A stretch of DNA of 64,000 nucleotides. It comes from UBA7359 sp964523895. Its GTDB lineage: Bacteria; Pseudomonadota; Gammaproteobacteria; Eutrophobiales; Eutrophobiaceae. The position numbers and the translations under genes are program-made. Of this stretch, positions 9,448-16,629 are shown piece by piece; the stretch's first letter is position 1, and the number at the start of each line of letters is the position of its first letter. The stretch covers positions 62,001-126,000 of the forward strand of contig CAZGBJ010000003.1 in NCBI GenBank assembly GCA_964523895.1. The letters run 5' to 3'. The notes beneath the pieces were generated by a model that was not told where the DNA came from, searched no databases, and saw only the letters and a list, made by a program, of their open reading frames with translations.

Positions 9448-9620
9448 CTTTTTGTTTCGCCTTCATGGCGCCTCACTTTCTTCAAAGAAAAGTAAGCAAA
9501 AGAACCTTTTCCTAATGCCTTGGCCTGCGGCTTCCTTCGCAAGTCATCAGTTATTACGGGTCGCGCATAGGATTCATCCATGAACCAATGCGTTCAATTG
9601 TGCGTCCATGCACAATTGCC
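9448..9620 (-). repeat. Composite dispersed repeat (tail module plus CATGGATG hairpins)
   Basis: The segment 9448-9505 (core gcctcactttctt..aagaaaagtaagc) is almost the same as 58601-58659. Next to it are two palindromes with the constant catccatg centre: ttcatccatgaa at 9573-9584 and a 22-nt one at 9596-9617 with arms pairing 9 of 10. Read on the minus strand, the order hairpin, CCGCAGG-CAAGGCATT, then pyrimidine-rich tail matches the copy at about 59540-59740. The rest of the 374-bp gap between 6S RNA and the DUF3800 gene is AT-rich with nothing else recognisable. Confidence 0.7.
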
Positions 9621-9750
9621 CCTATAACTAATCACTTACTCAGCATGACATAACGGGAATTTAAACCTGCAAACTGGACGATCTAGATATAGAATATACA
9701 GATAAGCTGTTTTTAAAATAAAGCATTACAAAAAATTAAAAGGATTTTAT

Positions 9751-10512
9751 ATGTACTTTTTATATGTAGATGAAAGTGGAGATGTTGGCCTTAATTCTAG
9801 TCCCACGAATTACTTATGTTTGAGTGGATTTGTTGTTCACGAACTTCGCTGGCATGAAACTCTTGAAAAAATAATCGACTTCCGCAGATATCTAAAAGCA
9901 ACTTATAGCTTAAAATTACGAGAAGAAATTCATGCTGCCCATTATATTCATAAACCTGGTGAATTGCGCCGTATTGCAAAATCAATGAGGCTAAAACTTT
10001 TAAGAGATGTTATTGATTTTCAAGCATCACTACCTGATATTAGTATCATCAATGTTGTTGTTGATAAAAGCACAAAATCTCCCGCAGATGACTTATTTGA
10101 AATTGCATGGACAACTTTGATTCAGCGTTTTCATAATACTATTTCTCATAAAAATTTTTTAGGTCCTCAAAACCCAGATGACCGGGGAATGTTAATAGTA
10201 GACCAAACTGATGAAATTAAACTAAGAAACTTATCTCGAAAAATGAGACGATATAATCCGATTCCAAGTATGTTTGGTGGTAGTAGCTTAGCGGCACCAA
10301 TTACAACTCTAGTTGAAGATGCGGTTCATAGAAACTCTCAACATTCTTATTTCATACAATTAGCTGACGTTAATGCATATTTTTTATTTCAAAAATATGA
10401 AACATGTAAATATATAAAAAGAAAAGGAGGAAAGAATTTTTTCAGTCGACTATCTCCAGTGCTATGTACTGTTGCTAGTAGAAGTCATCCTGAAGGAATA
10501 GTTGAAAGGTAA
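9751..10512 (+). CDS. DUF3800 domain protein
   Basis: This 253-residue protein starts with YFLYVDESGDVG, the signature of DUF3800, whose acidic DESGD strand suggests an RNase H-like fold. A later acidic strand (GMLIVDQTDE) and the C-terminal QLADVNAYFLFQKYE helix are also family features; these carboxylates could form a metal site. AGGA lies 8 nt before the ATG. It is a solitary gene in AT-rich DNA with a repeat element upstream and non-coding DNA downstream, placed where the zapA-6S synteny breaks, so it was probably acquired. DUF3800 genes often lie in mobile or defence-rich regions. No partner gene is visible and the function is unknown. Confidence 0.8.
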   Translation: MYFLYVDESGDVGLNSSPTNYLCLSGFVVHELRWHETLEKIIDFRRYLKATYSLKLREEIHAAHYIHKPGELRRIAKSMRLKLLRDVIDFQASLPDISIINVVVDKSTKSPADDLFEIAWTTLIQRFHNTISHKNFLGPQNPDDRGMLIVDQTDEIKLRNLSRKMRRYNPIPSMFGGSSLAAPITTLVEDAVHRNSQHSYFIQLADVNAYFLFQKYETCKYIKRKGGKNFFSRLSPVLCTVASRSHPEGIVER

Positions 10513-10520
10513 AATAGAAA

Positions 10521-10538
10521 GGGCCTGTCACCAGGCCC
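10521..10538. terminator. GC-rich hairpin after the DUF3800 gene
   Basis: gggcctg and caggccc form a 7-bp stem with a 4-nt loop, 8 nt after the stop codon. No T-run follows, so it could be a weak or rho-assisted terminator or simply an mRNA-stabilising hairpin. The remaining DNA to 10744 is AT-rich with no gene seen. Confidence 0.45.
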
Positions 10539-10744
10539 GGTAGATCCTACTGTAGAGTCTAGCTCTAGGTCAGATCCATATATTAAGTATATGACTCTAT
10601 ATTATAAAAGTAAACTGACTAACCTATTGAATTTAAATGAAATATATAAATATTTTCATTTAAGAACAAAATATTTGCGTTTCTTAACATATGGTTTAAT
10701 TAGTTTTTTTAATAATTTTTTTATTCTATTATTATAAAAAAAAA

Positions 10745-12271
10745 TTAACTCAAAAACTTTTGATATGCAGGGTTATCTGACTCTTTCCAAAAAGTAATTC
10801 CTAATTCATCAACAAAATTCTGAAACTGATCGCGTTCTTCCTCCTTTACCTGAAAACCCATGAGTACGCGACCGTAGGCTGCACCGTGGTTTCTGTAGTG
10901 AAACAAACTGATGTTCCATCGTTCTCCCATTTCAGTTAAGAAATGCAATAACGCACCAGAACGTTCAGGGAATTCAAAACGATAAATAATTTCATTTTCA
11001 GCTTGTGGTGCATGACCACCGACCATGTAACGAATATGCATCTTGGCGATAACGTCATTACTTAAATCAACAACGTCATAGCCTTTTTCTTTTAGCTGCT
11101 TAATTAATGTATCTTTTTCTTCTACGCCATTTTTAAGTTGTACGCCGACAAAAACATTTGCGTCATTATCATCAGCATAGCGATAATTAAATTCGGTGAT
11201 TAAACGTGGGCCGAGATCGTGGCACAGATGGCGGAAGCTTCCAGGTCGCTCTGGAATTCCAATCACTAATAAACCTTCACGGTTTTCACCCAGTGCAGAA
11301 AGTTCTGCGATATGCCGCAAACGATCAAAATTAACATTTGCACCGCTAAAGATAGCAACTAATTCTTTATCGCTTAACTTCTCTCTGGCGACATATTGTT
11401 TTAATCCAGCGAGTGCTAATGCACCTGCAGGCTCTGGAATTGAGCGCGTATCTTCAAAGATATCTTTTACTGCCGCGCAGATATCGTCAGTACTAACTAA
11501 TAGAATCTCATCAACCAACTCTTTTGCTATTCGAAAGTTTTCTTCGCCAACTTGTATCACTGCCGCACCATCAGCAAATATTCCTATCTGATCCAATACA
11601 ACACGTTCATTCGCTTCGAAAGCATGGTGCATACTCGGTGCTTCATCGTGTTCAACACCGATAATTTTAATTTCTGGATACAATTGCTTCACATAGGCAG
11701 CAACACCCGCTATCAAACCACCACCACCTACTGGCACAAAAATAATATCCGGCGATGTTGGGTACTGCTCAAGTATTTCAACAGCAACTGTCGCTTGTCC
11801 GGCAATAACCAACGGATGATCAAACGGGGGTATATAACACATACCTGATTCTTCAGACAACTTAAGCGCATAATCCTTTGCCTCATCATAAGTATTGCCA
11901 TGCAAAACCACTTCAGCGTTCATGCGTTTAACTGAATCCACCTTAATGTCGGGCGTGGTTTTAGGCATAACAATTACCGCTTTCATATTTAAACCCTGGG
12001 CTGCCAATGCAACACCCTGGGCATGATTACCCGCTGAAGCAGCAATAACACCACATTCGCGTTCATCTTTCGATAAAGACGCAATCATGTTGTATGCGCC
12101 ACGCAATTTATAGGAGAAAACCGGTTGTTGATCCTCTCGCTTTAAACAGATGTTATTATTGTGGCGCTGTGAAAGCTGTGTTGCGTGATCCAGAGCCGTC
12201 CGTTTTGCGACGGTATAGATTCGCTGACTCGCTTCCTCAATTAATTTTTTGTATTCGTCAAACATTGGCAT
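10745..12271 (-). CDS. ilvA: Threonine ammonia-lyase, biosynthetic
   Basis: IlvA deaminates threonine to 2-oxobutanoate, the first step to isoleucine. The PLP lysine is in FSYKLRGAY (about residue 55) and the phosphate-binding loop is VPVGGGGLIAGVA. Two tandem ACT-like regulatory domains follow from about residue 325 (LLVIGIPERPGSF and then IIYRFEFPERSGALL); both are needed for isoleucine feedback and distinguish the biosynthetic from the catabolic enzyme. From the chosen ATG at 12271 the protein has 508 residues (E. coli 514). The frame stays open to a GTG at 12298, but the intervening residues do not resemble the family. It is divergent from rpiA, a common arrangement. Confidence 0.95.
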   Translation of the reverse strand: MPMFDEYKKLIEEASQRIYTVAKRTALDHATQLSQRHNNNICLKREDQQPVFSYKLRGAYNMIASLSKDERECGVIAASAGNHAQGVALAAQGLNMKAVIVMPKTTPDIKVDSVKRMNAEVVLHGNTYDEAKDYALKLSEESGMCYIPPFDHPLVIAGQATVAVEILEQYPTSPDIIFVPVGGGGLIAGVAAYVKQLYPEIKIIGVEHDEAPSMHHAFEANERVVLDQIGIFADGAAVIQVGEENFRIAKELVDEILLVSTDDICAAVKDIFEDTRSIPEPAGALALAGLKQYVAREKLSDKELVAIFSGANVNFDRLRHIAELSALGENREGLLVIGIPERPGSFRHLCHDLGPRLITEFNYRYADDNDANVFVGVQLKNGVEEKDTLIKQLKEKGYDVVDLSNDVIAKMHIRYMVGGHAPQAENEIIYRFEFPERSGALLHFLTEMGERWNISLFHYRNHGAAYGRVLMGFQVKEEERDQFQNFVDELGITFWKESDNPAYQKFLS

Positions 12272-12320
12272 AAGATAACATTTAACATGGTATCTCACTA
12301 TTTATTATGTGGAGCACAAT

Positions 12321-12974
12321 ATGTCACAAGATGATAAGAAAAAAGAAGTTGCCAGAGCTGCCATCGGCTATATCGAAGATGGCAGTATTGTTGGTGTCGG
12401 CACAGGCAGTACCGTTAATTTTTTTATCGATGAACTTGCTAAAATAAAAGGGCAAATAGAGGGCGCGGTTTCGAGCTCACTTGCCAGCGAGGAATTACTC
12501 AAACAACACCATATTCAGGTACTTCCCTTAAATAGTGTAATAGAAATTCCGGTTTACGTTGATGGCGCAGATGAATCAACCGAACATAGACACTTGATTA
12601 AAGGCGGCGGCGGCGCGCTAACACGAGAAAAAATAGTGGCAGCGGCGAGCAAACAGTTTGTTTGTATTATTGACGACAGCAAAATGGTGCCCGTGCTAGG
12701 AGAGTTCCCGTTACCGGTTGAAGTTATACCTATGGCACAGAGTTACGTCTCCAGACAGATAAGCAAACTTGGCGGTCAACCTCAATTACGTCAGGATTTC
12801 ATGACCGACAATGGCAATATTATTCTCGATGTTCACAATATGAAGATTGATAATCCACTTGAATTGGAGCAGAAGCTCAACCAGATCGTGGGAGTAGTAA
12901 CAAACGGGCTATTTGCACAGAGACCTGCAGATATATTGTTAATTGCCAGTGATGATGGTGTTAAAACGCTATAA
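12321..12974 (+). CDS. rpiA: Ribose-5-phosphate isomerase A
   Basis: RpiA interconverts ribose-5-phosphate and ribulose-5-phosphate in the pentose phosphate pathway. The 217-residue protein has the phosphate-binding GVGTGSTVNFFIDEL motif, the catalytic VDGADE motif, the KGGGGALTREKIVA loop and a complete C-terminus. The ATG at 12321 is chosen because GGAG sits six bases upstream; an in-frame GTG at 12309 would swallow that site. Length is near E. coli RpiA (219). It is transcribed away from ilvA with a very short shared promoter region. Confidence 0.96.
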   Translation: MSQDDKKKEVARAAIGYIEDGSIVGVGTGSTVNFFIDELAKIKGQIEGAVSSSLASEELLKQHHIQVLPLNSVIEIPVYVDGADESTEHRHLIKGGGGALTREKIVAAASKQFVCIIDDSKMVPVLGEFPLPVEVIPMAQSYVSRQISKLGGQPQLRQDFMTDNGNIILDVHNMKIDNPLELEQKLNQIVGVVTNGLFAQRPADILLIASDDGVKTL

Positions 12975-13085
12975 ATTGAGAAACCTGTCGCTTATTCAAT
13001 ACATAATGTTGGCTTAATAGTTATAAATTAGATTAGAATACGGCTATAGAATAAAAGCCACTATTTTTCAAAAGGAAATAATAAG

Positions 13086-13238
13086 ATGCTCTTTTATATC
13101 GTTTATATCTTGTCGGTTGTTGTGCTTATTTTACACTTTACCGGCTTTCTCGCTCGCAGAAATATGGACTGGGTCGTACTTTTAGCTGCGGTCGCCATTT
13201 TTGCTGTCAACATCCTCGATTTTCTCAAGATAATTTAA
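13086..13238 (+). CDS. 50-residue two-helix membrane protein
   Basis: A short ORF starts with ATG at 13086, preceded by AAGGA about 12 nt upstream, and ends with TAA at 13236. It encodes 50 residues: helix one is YIVYILSVVVLILHFTGFL, then a basic turn LARRN, then helix two WVVLLAAVAIFAVNILDFL. The positive turn between two hydrophobic helices predicts both ends on the periplasmic side. It sits between rpiA and dtd and may share the rpiA transcript. I do not recognise the family. The clean ribosome-binding site and hairpin-like topology argue that it is real. Confidence 0.65.
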   Translation: MLFYIVYILSVVVLILHFTGFLARRNMDWVVLLAAVAIFAVNILDFLKII

Positions 13239-13283
13239 GCTCTGTCTTTAATCTTAGTGGTCTGATTTCTATCCAGTCTATAG

Positions 13284-13721
13284 ATGATTGGACTAATACA
13301 ACGCGTTACCCAGGCTTCTGTCACTATCAATGGTGATGTCGTCGCTTCAATAAATACCGGTATCCTGCTGCTGATAGGTGTTGAAAAAAACGATTCAGAA
13401 AAAAATGCCATTCGCCTTTTTGAAAAGGCGGTTGCCTATCGGCTCTTTGCTGATGATGAAGATAAAATGAACCTAAGCCTGAAAGACGTACATGGTGGCT
13501 TATTACTCGTTCCCCAATTCACCCTAGCCGCTGACACCCAGAAAGGCTTACGACCCAGCTTCTCTAATGCTGCGCCACCTGAATTAGCCAAACAATTATT
13601 CAGCTATTTTATCGGTCATGCGCGTGAAAAGTATACGACTGTTGAAACAGGTGTATTTGGTGCAGATATGCAGGTCAGCTTGTGTAATGACGGGCCGGTC
13701 ACTTTCTGGTTACAAGCCTAG
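13284..13721 (+). CDS. dtd: D-aminoacyl-tRNA deacylase
   Basis: Dtd hydrolyses D-amino acids mischarged onto tRNA. The 145-residue protein matches the family end to end: IGLIQRVTQASVTING at the start, a central QFTLAADTQKGLRPSF block, and the C-terminal NDGPVTFWLQ containing the Gly-cisPro motif that gives D-chiral selectivity. The usual SQFTL motif reads PQFTL here (Ser replaced by Pro), which is unusual. It follows the small membrane-protein gene by 45 bp. A palindromic repeat element begins 10 bp after its stop. Confidence 0.95.
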   Translation: MIGLIQRVTQASVTINGDVVASINTGILLLIGVEKNDSEKNAIRLFEKAVAYRLFADDEDKMNLSLKDVHGGLLLVPQFTLAADTQKGLRPSFSNAAPPELAKQLFSYFIGHAREKYTTVETGVFGADMQVSLCNDGPVTFWLQA

Positions 13722-13730
13722 ATAAACTCT

Positions 13731-13901
13731 GATGTGCGCACTATCGAGATGCATTGCTGCGTTGTTTCGGCAACTGTTCCTGACGTTGCTCTACCTCCTA
13801 CATCCATGTAGTCGTCCTCGCTCGCCCCTCACCTATCATTTGATATGTCTCGGGTTTTCGCTGCGGAACGCCTTGCACTGCACCTCGCTATCACACACAT
13901 C
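13731..13901. repeat. Palindromic repeat element with CATGGATG core (copy A)
   Basis: The ends 13731-13748 and 13884-13901 pair imperfectly (13 of 18, with two G-T type differences), enclosing a core in reverse orientation: ctacatccatgtag at 13798-13811 with ctacctcc just beside it. The same core (GAC..ctacatggatgtag.. GGTAGAGCGACGCAGGA) is at 15190-15225 and 19952-19990. A spurious ORF crosses it, but the codons simply follow the repeat. Confidence 0.65.
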
Positions 13902-13910
13902 AAAGCTTCT

Positions 13911-14099
13911 CTAACTCATTAATATAAGCGCAATAATAATTGAGATTACAATAATACCAATGCCAATTATCCGTTGCTTCCCCTGTAACAACTTCTTTTT
14001 AAATTTTTCTTTGTAAAAATATCGTAACGATAAAAAAATTACCATTACTGAAATAGTGCTGAGAAAACCTATTAACTCATTTCTCAAACTACTAGCCAA
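13911..14099 (-). CDS. Possible 62-residue two-helix membrane protein after hemF
   Basis: An ORF beginning with TTG at 14099 overlaps the end of hemF by 8 nt and has AGGA six bases upstream, inside the hemF coding sequence. The 62 residues form a hydrophobic helix (LIGFLSTISVMVIFLSLRYF), a strongly basic linker (KEKFKKKLLQGKQR) and a second helix (GIGIIVISIIIALILM). That topology and the coupling to hemF suggest a genuine small membrane protein. The non-ATG start and unknown family keep confidence moderate. Confidence 0.45.
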   Translation of the reverse strand: MASSLRNELIGFLSTISVMVIFLSLRYFYKEKFKKKLLQGKQRIIGIGIIVISIIIALILMS

Positions 14100-14997
14100 T
14101 CCAATCCTGTGGTTTTAGAAATACATCATAGAGCTCCGCTTCAGCTGAATGAGGCTCGGGTTGATGGTCATATTGCCAACGCACCAATGGTGGTAAGGAC
14201 ATCAAGATAGATTCTGTTCGGCCACCAGACTGTAAACCAAATAAAGTACCGCGATCATAAACCAAATTGAATTCTACATAACGACCACGTCGATAGAGTT
14301 GAAACAAACGCTCACGTTCTCCGTATTCAGTCTCTTTGCGTCGTTCAACAATGGGTAAATAGGCTTTTAAGAAATGGTCACCAATACTTTGCATAAACAA
14401 GAAACAGGTTTCAAAGTTCGGTTCGTTTAAATCATCATAAAACAAGCCGCCAATACCGCGCGGTTCCTGACGATGTTTAAGATAAAAGTATTCATCACAC
14501 CATTTCTTATATTTCGCATAGCTGTCTTCACCAAAACCATCACATGCTGCTTTGGCAATTTCGTGCCAATGACGCGCATCTTCTTTAAAGCCGTAATAAG
14601 GTGTTAAATCAAAGCCACCACCAAACCACCAAATAGCTTCTTCGCCTTCTTTTTCAGCAATAAAGAAACGCACATTCATGTGTGTCGTAGGAACGTACGG
14701 GTTTAACGGATGAATAACTAATGAATCACCCAGAGCCTGGAAAGACCGCCCTGCTAATTCCGGTCGATTTGCTGTAGCTGAAATAGGCAAAGTATCGCCA
14801 AAGACATGTGAGAAATTAATCCCCGCTTGCTCAATTACCTTGCCGTCTTGCATAACTCGTGTACAACCGCCACCACCACCTTGGCGCTGCCATTCATCTT
14901 CTGTCAGCGTCAAATTGCCATCCATTTGCATCAATGCATCAGAAATCTGGCCTTGTAAGTCCAGTAAATACTGTTTGATGCTATTAATATCGATCAT
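14092..14997 (-). CDS. hemF: Oxygen-dependent coproporphyrinogen III oxidase
   Basis: HemF decarboxylates coproporphyrinogen III to protoporphyrinogen IX with oxygen, in haem synthesis. The sequence contains the family blocks GGGGCTRVMQDGKVIEQAGIN, MNVRFFIAEK, WWFGGGFDLTPYYG, RGIGGLFYDD and YVEFNLVYDRGTLFGLQSGGR. The chosen ATG at 14997 has GGAG eight bases upstream and gives 301 residues, like E. coli (299); the frame is open 26 codons further upstream, but that extension is not family-like. A putative small membrane protein gene overlaps its stop. The presence of HemF implies at least microaerobic life. Confidence 0.96.
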   Translation of the reverse strand: MIDINSIKQYLLDLQGQISDALMQMDGNLTLTEDEWQRQGGGGGCTRVMQDGKVIEQAGINFSHVFGDTLPISATANRPELAGRSFQALGDSLVIHPLNPYVPTTHMNVRFFIAEKEGEEAIWWFGGGFDLTPYYGFKEDARHWHEIAKAACDGFGEDSYAKYKKWCDEYFYLKHRQEPRGIGGLFYDDLNEPNFETCFLFMQSIGDHFLKAYLPIVERRKETEYGERERLFQLYRRGRYVEFNLVYDRGTLFGLQSGGRTESILMSLPPLVRWQYDHQPEPHSAEAELYDVFLKPQDWIG

Positions 14998-15155
14998 TTC
15001 GACTCCATTAGTCGGTAATTCGTTGATAATAACGCTAATCCGCTTGTTATAAGGGTGCGCTAGTATCAAATTCAAATTAATTTCCTATCAGTGCACCAGC
15101 GTAGAATAATAATACTAATTATACTTGCCTATCGCTTGACGAGCCCTCACTGATT

Positions 15156-15285
15156 CTGGCACATTATGCGCGCACATGCTTCCTCCAACAGACGACTACA
15201 TGGATGTAGGAGGTAGGGTGACGCAGGAAGCCAAAGCCGAGCTACGGCTATGATTTCAGTCACGAGCACGCGCATAATGTACCAG
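15156..15285 (+). repeat. Palindromic repeat element with CATGGATG core (copy B)
   Basis: The ends 15156-15172 and 15269-15285 are inverted repeats matching at 16 of 17 positions (ctggYacattatgcgcg), enclosing ctacatggatgtag at 15196-15209 and the trailer GGTAGGGTGACGCAGGA. The element sits in the 376-bp gap between the divergent hemF and hisB; the rest of that gap shows nothing else I recognise. Confidence 0.7.
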
Positions 15286-15373
15286 CCTGGCGTGAGCATC
15301 TCGCCAACTCTTACAACAAGCGGATTGGAGATTATCCTATCACGCTTAATTTTTCAGGTAATAGATAAAGATA

Positions 15374-15967
15374 ATGAGTAATCGTAGCGCGACTGTAAAA
15401 CGCGACACTAAAGAAACACAAATTGAAGTGTCATTAGTTCTAGACGGAACAGGCAAGGCTGATCTTGAAATTGGTGTTCCTTTTCTGGAGCACATGCTCG
15501 ATCAAATAGCTCGACATGGCATGTTTGATATTACCGTTAAGGCCAAGGGCGATTTGGAAATCGACGCTCACCATACCGTTGAAGATGTCGGTATTACTCT
15601 TGGTCAGGCTTTCACTGAGGCTTTAGGTGATAAAAAAGGTATTCGTCGCTATGCTCACGCATATGTGCCACTCGATGAGGCATTATCACGCGTAGTAATA
15701 GATTGTTCTGGTCGTCCTAGCCTTGAATACAACGCAAACTACCCTCGAGCAAGAGTCGGTGATTTTGATGTGGATTTAATCTTTGAATTTTTTCAGGGCT
15801 TTATTAATCACGCAATGATGACACTGCACATCGATAGTATTCGTGGACGCAATTCACACCACATTGCAGAAACAATCTTCAAAGCATTTGGGCGCGCTTT
15901 ACGTGTTGCCGTGGAAATCGATCCACGTATGGAAGGGATGCTACCTTCGACCAAAGGCGCTCTTTAA
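15374..15967 (+). CDS. hisB: Imidazoleglycerol-phosphate dehydratase
   Basis: HisB here is the monofunctional dehydratase (197 residues) of histidine synthesis, without the N-terminal histidinol-phosphatase domain found in E. coli. Metal-binding motifs are AHHTVEDVG near residue 65 and the second HHIAETIFKAFGRAL near residue 160; the start RSATVKRDTKETQIEVSLVLDG and the loop FLEHMLDQIARHGMFD are typical. hisH follows after 20 bp. hisA and hisF, which usually follow, are not present. Confidence 0.96.
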   Translation: MSNRSATVKRDTKETQIEVSLVLDGTGKADLEIGVPFLEHMLDQIARHGMFDITVKAKGDLEIDAHHTVEDVGITLGQAFTEALGDKKGIRRYAHAYVPLDEALSRVVIDCSGRPSLEYNANYPRARVGDFDVDLIFEFFQGFINHAMMTLHIDSIRGRNSHHIAETIFKAFGRALRVAVEIDPRMEGMLPSTKGAL

Positions 15968-15987
15968 TAACGTCTTGAGAAAAAAGC

Positions 15988-16629
15988 ATGTCTAAAGTCG
16001 TTGTTCTCGATTACGGCAGCAGTAATCTACGTTCTGTTGCTAAAGCACTTGAAACTGTCGCTGGCGCTGACCACACGATCACTGTCAGTAATGATTCTAA
16101 AACTATTCTAAATGCAGATAAGGTTGTCTTTCCCGGACAAGGCGCTATAGGACAATGTATGGCTAACCTGAAAAAACAGGAACTGGATGATGTTATTCGA
16201 CAATGTATTTTGAATAAACCTTTTCTTGGCATTTGTCTTGGCCTGCAATCATTAATGGAACATAGCGATGAAGATAGCGGTGTAAGGGGCCTGGGTATAT
16301 TACCCGGTAACGTAGTTCGCTTTGAAGACAATGCTAAAGATGATGAGGGTAGTGCTTACAAAATTCCTGCTATGGGTTGGAATCAGGTCTACCAAGCTAA
16401 GCAACACCCTTTATGGCAAGGCATTGAAGATGGTAGCCGTTTCTACTTTGTTCACAGTTATTATGTGAAACCTGAACTTGAATCTGATATTGCAGGAAGT
16501 ACCGATTATATATGTCGATACACTTCTGCCGCCGCACGAGATAATTTATTTGCTACTCAATTTCATCCTGAAAAAAGCCAACATGATGGCTTGGCTTTAT
16601 TAAAGAATTTCCTTAACTGGAAGATTTAG
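15988..16629 (+). CDS. hisH: Imidazole glycerol phosphate synthase, glutamine amidotransferase subunit
   Basis: HisH releases ammonia from glutamine and channels it to HisF. This class I amidotransferase of 213 residues has the nucleophile elbow FLGICLGLQ (Cys), and the His/Glu of the triad in FATQFHPEKSQHDG. It begins VVVLDYGSSNLRSVAKALE, the standard start. Its 3' end overlaps the convergent helicase gene by 17 nt. The partner hisF and hisA are absent downstream, so the his cluster is split in this genome. Confidence 0.96.
   Translation: MSKVVVLDYGSSNLRSVAKALETVAGADHTITVSNDSKTILNADKVVFPGQGAIGQCMANLKKQELDDVIRQCILNKPFLGICLGLQSLMEHSDEDSGVRGLGILPGNVVRFEDNAKDDEGSAYKIPAMGWNQVYQAKQHPLWQGIEDGSRFYFVHSYYVKPELESDIAGSTDYICRYTSAAARDNLFATQFHPEKSQHDGLALLKNFLNWKI

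Noticed and set aside
13732..13914. Plus-strand 60-codon ORF after dtd
   Set aside because: Its codons follow a palindromic repeat element and it has no ribosome-binding site.
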